Shown here: positions 7,398-16,075 of the stretch, piece by piece | Layout: every line of letters starts with the position of its first letter | Position numbering within the stretch: the stretch's first letter is position 1 | From: Halomonadaceae bacterium T82-2 | GTDB taxonomy: Bacteria > Pseudomonadota > Gammaproteobacteria > Pseudomonadales > Halomonadaceae | Length of the DNA: 32,032 nucleotides | Assembly: GCA_001577635.1 (NCBI GenBank) | Contig: LSBP01000033.1 | Location: 1-32,032 of the forward strand | Reading direction: 5' to 3' | Made by a program: the position numbers and the translations under genes | Notes under the pieces: generated by a model | Database searches by the model: none | The model's input: the letters and a program-made list of their open reading frames with translations, nothing else | Told to the model about the DNA's origin: nothing

Positions 7398-9223
7398 GAG
7401 CGTTCTCCCTGTTGGGAGTCGAGCCAGCCGCGCCAGCCGCCGAAACGGGTCACGTCCTCGGCCGGGCCATCCGCTTCCAGGGCCCCGGCGGCGCAGATGA
7501 AACCGCACTTCCACTGACCGTCTTCCAGTTCGACCTGCCCCAGTCCGAGCGGGGCGGGAATGCCGGCGAGAAAGCTGCCGACGCCGTCGATGGGTAGGCG
7601 CCAGACCTCCACCTCGATGGCGGCGCCGTTGGCATCGTCGCGGACCATCGCCGGGCGCGCTGGCGGGCCGCCGGCCAGCGCATACAGGCGGTAGTTCGCG
7701 CTGCTGCGGGTCGTGGCGACCTTGATCGCGCCGCGGCGGGTCAACTGGTGATTGAGCGCCAGGCCGTCGAGATGCGCCCCGCACACCACCAGTTCCAGGG
7801 TGCCGTCGTGGGCCTCCGGCAAGGCCGGCAGCGGGGCGCGGGCGACGCCGGTGGCGCCCAGCGGCAAGTCGAGGCGGCGCTCCAATGCGCGGCCGAGGCT
7901 CAACAGCGTCAGGTCGGCGAAAGCCGGGCCGAACAGCGTGACGCCGAACGGCAACCCGGCGTCGGTGAAGCCGGTGGGCACGGCCAGGGCGCTGTAGTCG
8001 AGCAGGTTCATGAAGTTGGTCCAGGTGCCCAGCCGCGAATTGACGGCGACGGGCTCGGCGGCCACCTCGGCCTTGGTGGGATGCGTCACGGTGGTCGGCG
8101 CGAGCACGACGTCGACCCCGGCCAGCAGGGCATCGGCCTGGCGCTTGTACTCGGCGAGCTGGTAGCGGGCGTCGAAGGCGTCCACGGCACGCGGCTTGCC
8201 GCCGCCCTCGATGACCTGGCGTGTCACCGGATGCAGGGCGTCGGGACGGTTCTCGATCAGCTCGCGTACCGCATGGTAGCGCTCGGCGACCCATGGCCCT
8301 TCGTAGAGCAGGCGCGCCGCGGCCAAAAGCGGCGTGCAGTCGAGCTCGACCTTGATGCCGCCCAGCGCCTCGAGAGTGTCGACGGCCCGGCGCATGCCGG
8401 CGGTGTAGGCGTCATCGGTCTGCCACTGCGATTCGAGCGGCACGCCGAAGCGAAAGCGCCCCGGCGCCTCGCCGTAGGCCTGGCCGGCCACGGCGAAATC
8501 GTGGCGTCGCGACCAGGCGCAGTCGGGATCGTACTCGCCGGCGACACTCAGCACGGCGTTGGCGTCGTCGGCGCTCAGCGCAAAAAGGCTGATGGTGTCC
8601 AGGGTAGCGCAGGCCGGTACCACGCCGGCGGTGCTCAGCAGGCCTAGTGTGGGCTTGATACCGAACAGGTTGTTGAAGCACGCCGGTACGCGCCCGGAGC
8701 CGGCGGTGTCGGTGCCCAGCGCGAAGCTGACCTGGCCCTGGGCGGTGGTGACCGCCGAGCCGCTGCTCGAGCCGCCGGGAATGCGCTCGCCGTCGAAGGC
8801 GTTGCCGGGCACGCCGTAGATGTCTGGGGCGCGCTCGCCGACCAGACCAGTAGCAAACTGATCGAGGTTGGTCTTGCCCAGCGGAATGGCACCGGCCTCG
8901 ATCAACTGGCGCACCACGAAGGCGGATTCATCCGGTGTGTAGGCATAGGCCGGGCAACCCGCCGTGGTCGGCACACCGGCGAGGTCGATGTTGTCCTTGA
9001 TGGCAAAGGGGATGCCGTAGAGCGACAGCGTCTGCGGGTCGGTCGCCTCGAGACGTTCGAGATAGGGTTCGAGCTGCTCGCGCGTGAGCCGGGTGATCCA
9101 GGCGGGATCAAAGCCACGCGCGTCGGCATCCGCCAGCAGCGTGTCGATCAATTCACGCGGGGTCAGCGCATTGGCGCGATAGCGCGCCAGCAACGAAGCA
9201 ATGGTCATGTCGACGGCATTCAT
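7394..9223 (-). CDS. atzF: Allophanate hydrolase
   Basis: A 609-residue amidase-signature enzyme that hydrolyses allophanate to two ammonia and two CO2, the last step of urea/guanidine carboxylase pathways. The N-terminal amidase domain (to about 450) shows the Ser-cisSer-Lys triad: Lys76 (FAIKDNID), Ser152 in the GGSSSGSA loop and nucleophile Ser176 (GTDTAGSGRVPA). The C-terminal domain (about 475-609, LELVVCGAHLDGLALN onwards) is the specific allophanate hydrolase extension with a gamma-glutamylcyclotransferase-like fold. Length agrees with stand-alone AtzF (about 605), so it is not fused to the carboxylase as in yeast urea amidolyase. The start ATG at 9223 overlaps the carboxylase TGA, and the stop overlaps the oxygenase start. 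Confidence 0.95.
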   Translation of the reverse strand: MNAVDMTIASLLARYRANALTPRELIDTLLADADARGFDPAWITRLTREQLEPYLERLEATDPQTLSLYGIPFAIKDNIDLAGVPTTAGCPAYAYTPDESAFVVRQLIEAGAIPLGKTNLDQFATGLVGERAPDIYGVPGNAFDGERIPGGSSSGSAVTTAQGQVSFALGTDTAGSGRVPACFNNLFGIKPTLGLLSTAGVVPACATLDTISLFALSADDANAVLSVAGEYDPDCAWSRRHDFAVAGQAYGEAPGRFRFGVPLESQWQTDDAYTAGMRRAVDTLEALGGIKVELDCTPLLAAARLLYEGPWVAERYHAVRELIENRPDALHPVTRQVIEGGGKPRAVDAFDARYQLAEYKRQADALLAGVDVVLAPTTVTHPTKAEVAAEPVAVNSRLGTWTNFMNLLDYSALAVPTGFTDAGLPFGVTLFGPAFADLTLLSLGRALERRLDLPLGATGVARAPLPALPEAHDGTLELVVCGAHLDGLALNHQLTRRGAIKVATTRSSANYRLYALAGGPPARPAMVRDDANGAAIEVEVWRLPIDGVGSFLAGIPAPLGLGQVELEDGQWKCGFICAAGALEADGPAEDVTRFGGWRGWLDSQQGERS

Positions 9224-12200
9224 GCGGAGGTCTCCAGGTTCGCGGTCTGTTCGAGAATCACGATCGGCTGGCCGGGCGCGACGGCGGCCCCTTCGGCCAG
9301 CGGCAGGCGCGTGACCTGGCCCGCCTGCTGGGCGAGGATCTCGACCTCCATCTTCATCGACTCGACCAGCGCCACCACCTGGCCGGCCTCGACGTGCTCG
9401 CCTTCGGCGACCGTCAGCTTCCACAAGCTGCCGGTGACCGGGCTGTCGATGCCCAGCTCGTCGCTACCCAGTTCCGTGGCCTCGACGGCTTCCGGGGCCT
9501 GATCCTCGAAGGTGAACTGGCCGTTGGCGCGCCAGTCGGCCATCTCCTGCTGGAAGGCCGCCTCGCGGCGTTCGCGGAAGTCGCGAATCCGTTCGGCGCG
9601 GTCCTCGATATCGGCCTGGTAGTCGGCGAGCCGGAAACGCGTGGTCTCGACCTGGAGCGGATAGCGCCCGTGGGGAAAGTCTCGGCGGATGCGCATCAGC
9701 TCGTCGTGGCTGACCTCGAAGAAGCGCAGCTGATCGAAGAAGCGCAAAAGCCAGGGGTTGTCGAAATACTCGGTGCGGCGATAGCGGTTCCACATCTGCA
9801 GGGTGCGGCCGACGAACTGGTAGCCGCCGGGACCTTCCATGCCGTAGACGCACAGATAGGCGCCGCCGATGCCCACCGAGTTCTCGGCGGTCCAGGTGCG
9901 TGCCGGGTTGTACTTGGTGGTGACCAGACGCTGGGTCGGATCGAGCGGCGTGGCCACCGGCGCGCCGAGGTAGACGTCGCCCAGGCCCATGACCAGATAG
10001 CGGGCATTGAAGACGATGTCGCGGACCTGCTCGACGGCATCGAGCCCGTTGATGCGGCGGATGAACTCCAGGTTGCTGGGACACCAGGGCGCATCCGGTC
10101 GCACCGAGCGCTGGTACTTGTCGATGGCTTCCTGGCAGGCCGGGTCGTCCCAGGACAGCGGCAGGTGAACGGTGCGCGCCTCGACCTCCAGCGACTCGAC
10201 GTCGCGCAGCTCAAGCTCGGCGCGCTCGAGATGCGCAAGCAGGGCATCGAGGGCAAGTTCGTCGGGTTCGTAGTGGATCTGCAGCGAGCGGATGCCCGGC
10301 GTCAGCTCGCGCAGGCCGGACAGGGAATTCTCCTGCAGCCACAGCATCCAGGCGTGGGCGCGAAAGCGCAGGGCGATGTCGAGCTCCATGGCGCCGAACT
10401 CGATGAGCAGGAAGTCGTCGCCGGCACGGCGATAGACGATGCGTTCGCCGCCCGTCTCGGCCGGTACGTCGCGCAGCACCGGGCTGCCGCGATCCTCTTT
10501 GAACGCCACGGCGGGCTGCTCGCTCAGGGCCTCGAGCTGGGCCTGCTGGCGCGCTTCCAGTTGCCGGGCAGTGGCCAGATCCACCGGCACGAAGCGAACA
10601 TGATCGCCGGCGGTGAGCTGGCCGAGTTTCCAGCGTTCGGCGCGCACCACCGTGGCCGGACACACGAAGCCGCCCAGCGAGGGGCCGTCGGGCCCCAGGA
10701 TCACTGGCATGTCACCGGTGAAGTCGATGGTGCCGAAGGCGTAGGCGTTGTCGTGGATGTTCGACGGGTGCAGGCCGGCCTCGCCGCCATCGGCGCGGGC
10801 CCATTCGGGACGCGGGCCGATCAGGCGCACGCCGGTGCGGCTGGAGTTGTAGTGCACTTCCCACTCATGAGCGAAGAAGGTATCGATGTCGCCTTCGGTG
10901 AAGAAGTCCGGCGCGCCATGCGGGCCGTAGAGCACGGCAATCTGCCAGACATGGCCATCCTGGCCGCCGAGTTCGGGCCTGAGCGCTTCAGGCAGGGCGC
11001 GTGACGCGGTGGGGTCGAGTGCGGGCAGGGCGAGCATGTCGCCGGTGCGCAGGGCGCGCCCGCCATGACCGCCGAACTGGCCCAGCGTGAAGGTGGCTCG
11101 GGAGCCGAGATACTTCGGGCAGTCGATGCCGCCACGCACCAGCAGATAGGCGCGCGCGCCGGCACTGGCCTTGCCCAGCGTCAGCGTGGCCCCGGCGGGA
11201 ACGTCCAGCACCTGCCAGAAGGCCACGGCCTTGCCGTCGAGTTCGGCAGGCAGCTCGCTGCCGGCCAGCACGATCTGGGTGGCGCGGTGAAAGCGCAGCG
11301 TGGGGCCGGTGAGGGTGATCTCCAGCCCCGCCGCGTCGGCGGAGTTATCGAGCAGGCGGTTGCCGAGGCGGAACGACCAGTCATCGAAGGGGCCGGAGGG
11401 CGGCACACCCACGTCCCAGTGGCCCTGGCGCCCGGGGTAGTCCTGAATCGTGGTCAGCGTGCCGGCACTCAGCACCTCGATGGCCGGCGGCGCCCAGGCG
11501 AGATCGGCCAGCCAGCGGGTGTGCAGGTCGGCGTCGCGAAAGCGCGCGTCGCGCAGCACGTGCGACAGCCAGGTACGGTTGGTGGCGATTCCATAGATGC
11601 TGGACTGCTCTAGAACTTCAGCCAGACGTTCGCGGGCCGTGTCGCGGTCGTCGGCATGCACGATCACCTTGGCCAGCATGGGGTCGAACAGCGCCGAGAC
11701 CGTGAGCCCCGCCTCGATGGCGTGGTCGACACGCAGGCCGGGCGTCTCGGGAAACGCGACCTCGGTAAGCAGGCCCGCGCTGGGACGGAAATCGTGACTC
11801 GGGTCCTCGGCGTAGAGGCGCGCCTGGATGGCATGGCCAGTGGGCGCGAGATCGCGGGTCAGGGCGTCGAGCGGGGGAAGCTCACCGGCACCGAGGCGGA
11901 TCATCCATTCGACGATGTCGACGCCCCAGACTTCCTCGGTGACGCCGTGCTCGACCTGCAGGCGGGTGTTGACCTCGAGGAAGTAGAAGCGCTGGCGCTC
12001 GGCGTCGTAGATGAACTCCACGGTGCCGGCGTTGCGATAGCCGACCGTTTCGCCCAGGCGCACGGCGGTGGCGTGCAGTTCGCGGCGCACCGTGTCCGGC
12101 AGCTCCGGGGCCGGGCACTCCTCGAGCACCTTTTGGTGGCGGCGCTGGGTGGAGCAGTCGCGCTCGCCCAGCGCCACCACCTTGCCCCGGCCGTCGCCGA

Positions 12201-12888
12201 AGAGCTGCACTTCCAGATGGCGGGCGCGGGCGATATAGGTTTCGAGAAACACCCCGGCGTCGCCGAAGTTGCGCTCGCCGAGGCCGCGCACCGAGTCGAA
12301 GGCGCGCCGGAGTTCGGCGTCGTCGGCACACACCTGCATGCCGATGCCGCCACCGCCGGCGGTGGACTTGAGCATCACCGGATAGCCGATGCGTTCGGCC
12401 TGGACGAGGGCGTCATCGACGCTGGCGAGCAGCCCGGAACCGGGCACCAGCGGCACGCCGGCGCGTTCGGCGAGTGCTCTGGCCTCGTGCTTCAGGCCGA
12501 AGTCACGGATCTGCTCGGCCGTCGGGCCGAGAAACACCAGGCCGGCATCCTCGCAGGCCTGGATGAAATTCGTGTTCTCGGACAGGAAACCGTAGCCGGG
12601 ATGCACTGCCTCGGCGCCGCTTTTTCTGGCGATGTCGATCAACGTGTCGATGGCCAGGTAGGTGTCGGCGGCGGCACCGTCGCCGAGCGAATAGGCCTCG
12701 TCGGCCTGGAAAACATAGGGCGCGTCGCGGTCGGCCTCGGCGTAGACCACCACCGAGGCGATGCCCAGGCGCTTGAGCGTGCGCTGGATGCGGGCGGCGA
12801 TGGCGCCGCGATTGGCAATCAGGACTTTGCTGAACATGAAAGCGGTCCATGACGTGGCGGGCCGTCCCGCCGGGACTGGTAGCGCCAT
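9220..12888 (-). CDS. Biotin-dependent guanidine/urea carboxylase
   Basis: A 1222-residue ATP-dependent carboxylase annotated by homology as urea carboxylase. Order: biotin carboxylase with ATP-grasp (to about 465; FSKVLIANRGAIAARI, KSTAGGGGIGM, FLEVNTRLQVEHGVTE), a carboxyltransferase made of AHS2-like then AHS1-like (KipA/KipI-type) halves, and a C-terminal biotinyl domain with Lys1179 in VESMKMEVE. The riboswitch and flanking DUF1989 genes point to guanidine as the real substrate, giving carboxyguanidine; this is inference from context, not from active-site residues. Start choice: ATG at 12888 has GGAG at good spacing but adds 17 residues; homologues begin at MFSKVLIANRG, corresponding to ATG 12837, which lacks a clear ribosome site. 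A terminator-like hairpin lies just upstream. Confidence 0.93.
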   Translation of the reverse strand: MALPVPAGRPATSWTAFMFSKVLIANRGAIAARIQRTLKRLGIASVVVYAEADRDAPYVFQADEAYSLGDGAAADTYLAIDTLIDIARKSGAEAVHPGYGFLSENTNFIQACEDAGLVFLGPTAEQIRDFGLKHEARALAERAGVPLVPGSGLLASVDDALVQAERIGYPVMLKSTAGGGGIGMQVCADDAELRRAFDSVRGLGERNFGDAGVFLETYIARARHLEVQLFGDGRGKVVALGERDCSTQRRHQKVLEECPAPELPDTVRRELHATAVRLGETVGYRNAGTVEFIYDAERQRFYFLEVNTRLQVEHGVTEEVWGVDIVEWMIRLGAGELPPLDALTRDLAPTGHAIQARLYAEDPSHDFRPSAGLLTEVAFPETPGLRVDHAIEAGLTVSALFDPMLAKVIVHADDRDTARERLAEVLEQSSIYGIATNRTWLSHVLRDARFRDADLHTRWLADLAWAPPAIEVLSAGTLTTIQDYPGRQGHWDVGVPPSGPFDDWSFRLGNRLLDNSADAAGLEITLTGPTLRFHRATQIVLAGSELPAELDGKAVAFWQVLDVPAGATLTLGKASAGARAYLLVRGGIDCPKYLGSRATFTLGQFGGHGGRALRTGDMLALPALDPTASRALPEALRPELGGQDGHVWQIAVLYGPHGAPDFFTEGDIDTFFAHEWEVHYNSSRTGVRLIGPRPEWARADGGEAGLHPSNIHDNAYAFGTIDFTGDMPVILGPDGPSLGGFVCPATVVRAERWKLGQLTAGDHVRFVPVDLATARQLEARQQAQLEALSEQPAVAFKEDRGSPVLRDVPAETGGERIVYRRAGDDFLLIEFGAMELDIALRFRAHAWMLWLQENSLSGLRELTPGIRSLQIHYEPDELALDALLAHLERAELELRDVESLEVEARTVHLPLSWDDPACQEAIDKYQRSVRPDAPWCPSNLEFIRRINGLDAVEQVRDIVFNARYLVMGLGDVYLGAPVATPLDPTQRLVTTKYNPARTWTAENSVGIGGAYLCVYGMEGPGGYQFVGRTLQMWNRYRRTEYFDNPWLLRFFDQLRFFEVSHDELMRIRRDFPHGRYPLQVETTRFRLADYQADIEDRAERIRDFRERREAAFQQEMADWRANGQFTFEDQAPEAVEATELGSDELGIDSPVTGSLWKLTVAEGEHVEAGQVVALVESMKMEVEILAQQAGQVTRLPLAEGAAVAPGQPIVILEQTANLETSA

Positions 12889-12930
12889 GGAGTCGTCTCC
12901 AAGGCAAAAAAAACGTTGTTATGGGCCGGT

Positions 12931-12958
12931 AAAAACTGAGCGAGCGCAGCCAGTTTTT
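12931..12958. terminator. Terminator-like hairpin inside the operon, before the carboxylase
   Basis: AAAAACTG (12931-12938) pairs with CAGTTTTT (12951-12958), with a GC-rich loop and U runs on both sides. It starts directly after the stop codon of the upstream DUF1989 gene. A separate T8 run on the minus strand follows at 12914-12906. It may attenuate the downstream carboxylase genes relative to the transporter genes, or be a dispersed repeat: 16 of 18 bases (12941-12958) match 71-88 at the window start. Confidence 0.5.
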
Positions 12959-13597
12959 CTAGTCCCAGATCAGCAGCTCGATCGGCGTCGGGTTATAGCC
13001 GTTGCACGGGTTGTTGAGCTGCGGGCAGTTGGAGATCAGCACCACCACGTCCATCGCGGCGATCATCTCCACGTACTTGCCCGGTGCCGAGATGCCGTCG
13101 GCGAAGGTCAGCCCGCCTTCGGCGGTCACCGGCACGTTCATGAAGAAATTGATGTTGTGGGTGATGTCGCGCTTGGTGAGGCCGTACTCGGGATGATTGG
13201 CGATGGCCTGCATCCAGTTGTCGCGGCACGAATGCATGTGGCGCTTCTCGAGGTCGTAGCGCACGGTGTTGCTCTCGCTGGCGCAGGCCCCGCCCAGGGT
13301 GTCGTGGCGACCGCAGGTGTCGGCGGTGAGGGTCAGCAGCACGTTGCCCTCGTTGGAGAGCAGCCGGGAGCCGGCAGTCAGGTAGACCGCGCCCTGCTCG
13401 CGCAGGGTATCCATGGCGCTGTAGCGTTCGGCGGTGTCATGGGCGTTGAAGAACAGCGTGTCGGCGGCCTGGTTGCCTTCCAGATCGAGGATGCGCAGGG
13501 TCTGGCCGGCCTGGACGATGCCGATGTAGTGATCGCCGGCCTCGACCGTGGTGCGGCTTGTGGCGTTCTCGGGACGCTTGGTGCTCTCGATGATCAT
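12959..13597 (-). CDS. Carboxyguanidine deiminase subunit (DUF1989, urea-amidolyase-associated protein)
   Basis: A 212-residue soluble protein of the DUF1989 family, the shorter of the two paralogues that accompany urea/guanidine carboxylases (UAAP proteins). In guanidine-assimilating bacteria the pair forms carboxyguanidine deiminase (CgdAB), converting carboxyguanidine to allophanate and ammonia. Family-typical blocks are visible: [52 protein letters not shown] and the C-terminal [18 protein letters not shown]. The start ATG at 13597 has AAGGGAG upstream and lies 12 nt after the paralogue. Which of CgdA or CgdB it is should be settled by profile search, so no symbol is given. Confidence 0.87.
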   Translation of the reverse strand: MIIESTKRPENATSRTTVEAGDHYIGIVQAGQTLRILDLEGNQAADTLFFNAHDTAERYSAMDTLREQGAVYLTAGSRLLSNEGNVLLTLTADTCGRHDTLGGACASESNTVRYDLEKRHMHSCRDNWMQAIANHPEYGLTKRDITHNINFFMNVPVTAEGGLTFADGISAPGKYVEMIAAMDVVVLISNCPQLNNPCNGYNPTPIELLIWD

Positions 13598-13609
13598 GGG
13601 CAGTCTCCC

Positions 13610-14350
13610 TTACAGGCCGAGATGGTAGAGGCGGTTGTTGGCGAAGCCGCGAGCGTTCTCCGGGCGCGAGCGGTAGCAGACGTCGTCCTCGGTGGGCGCC
13701 GGCGCGGTCCCCAGCGCGATATCCACGCCGCGGCGCGGATACTCGGCGCTGGGGTCGAGCGGGTGCGGACAGGTGTGCAGGATCACCAGGGTATCCATTT
13801 CCAGGCGCAGCGTGACGCTGGCACCGGGCTGGCAGTGCCCGGGCACGAAGCGCAGCCGGCCCTCGCCGTCGCTCTCCACCCGTGAGAACAGATTGAGATT
13901 GGCAGCCATGTCGCGCCGGCCGAGGCCGTACTTGGCCAGTTCGACCAGGAAATTGTCGTAGCCGGTGCGGGTCCACGCGTTGTGAGCCTTTTGATAGCTG
14001 ACCGGTTGCCAGCCCTTCTGAACCATGTGATGTGGCATGAGGTTGCCGCCCACGCTGTCGTGCCAGCCCAGGTCGTCGTCGACGATCGAGGCGAAGATGC
14101 GCCCCATGTCGGAATACAAGCAGTGGCCGCGGGTCAGCTTGAAGGTGTGCTGGGCCTTCAGCGTGTCCGGCAGATTGAGGCGCTCGAGCAGGTTCTCGGG
14201 GTTGTAGCACAGCAGGCCGACGTTGGTGTCGGCCTCCTTCGCCGTCAGCGTCAGCGTGGTACCGCGACGTAGACGCAGCGACCAGTGCTGGCCGCCGGGC
14301 AGATGCGTGGTGTAGCGCGCATCGTCGTTGGGGGGCATGGGCGTACTCAT
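13610..14350 (-). CDS. Carboxyguanidine deiminase subunit (DUF1989, urea-amidolyase-associated protein)
   Basis: A 246-residue protein, the longer DUF1989 paralogue of the operon and presumed partner of the following gene in carboxyguanidine deiminase. It shares the paralogue layout: TNVGLLCYNPENLLERLNLPDT, GHCLYSDMGRI, LGWHDSVGGN, NLNLFSRV and, near the end, HTCPHPLDPSAEYPRRGVDI. No signal peptide or membrane span is seen, so it is cytoplasmic. The start ATG at 14350 overlaps the ATPase TGA by ATGA, and the stop is 12 nt before the next paralogue, so the two should be made together. Older annotation as a urea-carboxylase accessory protein of unknown role would be superseded if guanidine is the substrate. 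Confidence 0.87.
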   Translation of the reverse strand: MSTPMPPNDDARYTTHLPGGQHWSLRLRRGTTLTLTAKEADTNVGLLCYNPENLLERLNLPDTLKAQHTFKLTRGHCLYSDMGRIFASIVDDDLGWHDSVGGNLMPHHMVQKGWQPVSYQKAHNAWTRTGYDNFLVELAKYGLGRRDMAANLNLFSRVESDGEGRLRFVPGHCQPGASVTLRLEMDTLVILHTCPHPLDPSAEYPRRGVDIALGTAPAPTEDDVCYRSRPENARGFANNRLYHLGL

Positions 14351-15159
14351 GTCAGCGTCTCCTGAGTCGTGTGCGTGAGGCGGGTGGTGGCGTCGAGCTG
14401 GGCGGAAAGCCCCTCGGGGGGCTGCTGCATCTCGCCGACCGGCAGGTCATAGGTGATGGTGGCGCCATAGGCCTGGGGGGCCTGCGGGTCATGGCGGACC
14501 TTGTCGAACACCCACAGTCGGGTGCCGAGCGCGAAGGCTTCCTTGACGTCGTGGGTGATCATGAAGATGGTCAGCTGCTGCTCACGCCACAGCCGGGTGA
14601 TCAAGGCATGCATGTCCTGGCGAATGCCGGGATCGAGTGCGCCGAACGGCTCGTCGAGCAGCAGGATGCGTGGCTTCATCATCAGCGCCTGGGCGATGGC
14701 CAGACGCTGCTGCATGCCGCCGGACAGTTCGTGCGGATACTTGGCCAGCGCGTTCTGCAGGCCGACTTCCTCGAGTCGCGCGACGGCGGCGTCACGCGCC
14801 CGGCGACGCGCACTGCCGAACAGCTTGCCCAGCCATGGCGAGCGGGCCAGCTCCTCGGCCATCATCACGTTGCCGAGCACGCTGAGGTGGGGGAACACCG
14901 AGTACTTCTGGAACACCACGCCGCGATCCGGGCCGGGTTCGTCGGGCAGCGGCCGGCCGTCCAGCGTCAGGCTGCCGCGGGTGATGCGTTCGGTGCCCAG
15001 CAGCAGTTTCAGAAAGGTGGTCTTGCCGCAGCCGGAAGCGCCGACCAGGGTGATGAACTCGCCGACATCGACACGAAACGACAGGCGCTCCAGCACCACC
15101 TGGTTGCCGTAGTCCTTCTCCACGCGCCGGGCTTCGAGCAGGCTTCTTGGATGGCTCAT
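14347..15159 (-). CDS. ABC transporter ATPase, probable guanidine uptake (nitrate/taurine type)
   Basis: A 270-residue ATP-binding subunit of the nitrate/sulfonate/taurine importer type. Walker A is GASGCGKTT (residues 40-48), the ABC signature LSGGMQQR, Walker B ILLLDEPFGALD and the switch His lies in ITHDVKEAF. The longer open frame upstream is a shadow of the permease gene; ATG at 15159 (MSHPRSLLEARRVEKDYG) gives the proper N-terminus and overlaps the permease TGA (ATGA). It should energise the membrane subunit encoded just upstream. The substrate is inferred from the riboswitch and the downstream carboxylase pathway: guanidine, or possibly a substituted guanidine or urea. Confidence 0.9.
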   Translation of the reverse strand: MSHPRSLLEARRVEKDYGNQVVLERLSFRVDVGEFITLVGASGCGKTTFLKLLLGTERITRGSLTLDGRPLPDEPGPDRGVVFQKYSVFPHLSVLGNVMMAEELARSPWLGKLFGSARRRARDAAVARLEEVGLQNALAKYPHELSGGMQQRLAIAQALMMKPRILLLDEPFGALDPGIRQDMHALITRLWREQQLTIFMITHDVKEAFALGTRLWVFDKVRHDPQAPQAYGATITYDLPVGEMQQPPEGLSAQLDATTRLTHTTQETLT

Positions 15160-15983
15160 GTCTGGTCGCCCTCCTCGGCGTGATACCAGGGAAAGGCGCG
15201 TGTCGAGATCAGCACCAGCACCCGGTCGATGACGAAGGCCAGCAGAGTGATCCAGGCCACATAGGGCAGGATCACGTCCATAGAGAGATAGCGGCGCACC
15301 AGGAAGATGCGATAGCCCAGGCCTTCCTGGGCGGCGATGGCCTCGGCGGCGATCAGAAACAGCCAGGCGCTGCCCAGCGCCAGGCGGGTCGAGGCGATCA
15401 GTCGCGGGGTGAGCTGCGGCAGCAGCACCCGGGTCAGCACCTGCCAGGAACTCGCCCCCAGGGTCTGCGCCTTGATCAGCTGTTCGTCGGGCAGGCGCAG
15501 GGCGTGGTTCTGCAGGTCGCGGATCAGAAATGGCGTCACGCCGATGACGATCAACGCGACCTTGGCCATCTCGCCGGTACCGAAGGCGATGAACAGGATC
15601 GGCAGGATGGCCATCGGCGGGATCAACGAGATCACCGTCACCAAGGGTGAGAGCTTGGCGCGCACCAGCGGCAGGCCCCCGGTGAACAGGCCAACGAGCA
15701 GACCGATCAGGGCGCTGATGGCGATGCCCAGGCCCAGACGTTCGAGACTGGCGAAGGTGTCGTCCCACAACGGAATGGTGCCGGTGCGCACGCTGGCTTT
15801 GGTCGCCAGTTGGCCGAAGGTCTCGGCCATGGTGGCGGGCGAGGGCAGCAGGCGGTCGTCGGGATTCTCCGCCAGGCGCGCGTTGGACAAGGCCAGATAG
15901 ACCATCCCCACGAGCACGAACGGCACCAGCCCCAGCAGCCAGCGGCTGCCCCGGGTCGGTGTGAGGTTGATGAGTCGCTTCAT
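15156..15983 (-). CDS. ABC transporter permease, probable guanidine uptake
   Basis: A 275-residue inner-membrane subunit with about six to seven predicted spans. It contains the EAA-type cytoplasmic loop for ATPase docking (DEQLIKAQTLGASSWQVLTRVLLPQL). It resembles permeases of nitrate/taurine/urea-carboxylase-linked importers. Two in-frame ATGs exist. GGAG is only two bases from the first (15989) but eight from the second (15983, MKRLINLTP), so the second is preferred. The stop overlaps the ATPase start by ATGA. It is separated from the binding-protein gene by 92 nt that contain a long stem-loop. Confidence 0.9.
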   Translation of the reverse strand: MKRLINLTPTRGSRWLLGLVPFVLVGMVYLALSNARLAENPDDRLLPSPATMAETFGQLATKASVRTGTIPLWDDTFASLERLGLGIAISALIGLLVGLFTGGLPLVRAKLSPLVTVISLIPPMAILPILFIAFGTGEMAKVALIVIGVTPFLIRDLQNHALRLPDEQLIKAQTLGASSWQVLTRVLLPQLTPRLIASTRLALGSAWLFLIAAEAIAAQEGLGYRIFLVRRYLSMDVILPYVAWITLLAFVIDRVLVLISTRAFPWYHAEEGDQT

Positions 15984-16014
15984 GAGCATGACTCCGTCGG
16001 GTGGATGGCGTGCT

Positions 16015-16054
16015 GCCGGCGCCGCCTGCTTGGCACGAGCTCAGGCGGGCCGGC
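16015..16054. repeat. Long stem-loop between binding-protein and permease genes
   Basis: GCCGGC-GCCGCCTG (16015-16028) pairs with CAGGCGG-GCCGGC (16042-16054): about 13 bp with one bulged base and a 13-base loop. No T run follows on the minus strand, so it is not a normal intrinsic terminator. Such stems after binding-protein genes commonly protect the upstream mRNA and give more binding protein than membrane subunits. Confidence 0.6.
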
Positions 16055-16075
16055 GATGATGCGAGACGTGGCGGT

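Noticed and set aside
11656-12852. Plus-strand open frame of 398 codons opposite the carboxylase, and similar frames opposite other genes
   Set aside because: Antisense shadow of a well-conserved biotin carboxylase domain; no family resemblance or ribosome site.
7394-12888. A single fused urea amidolyase (carboxylase plus allophanate hydrolase)
   Set aside because: The carboxylase ends with its own stop codon after the biotinyl domain and the hydrolase has its own ATG; they are two genes with an ATGA overlap.
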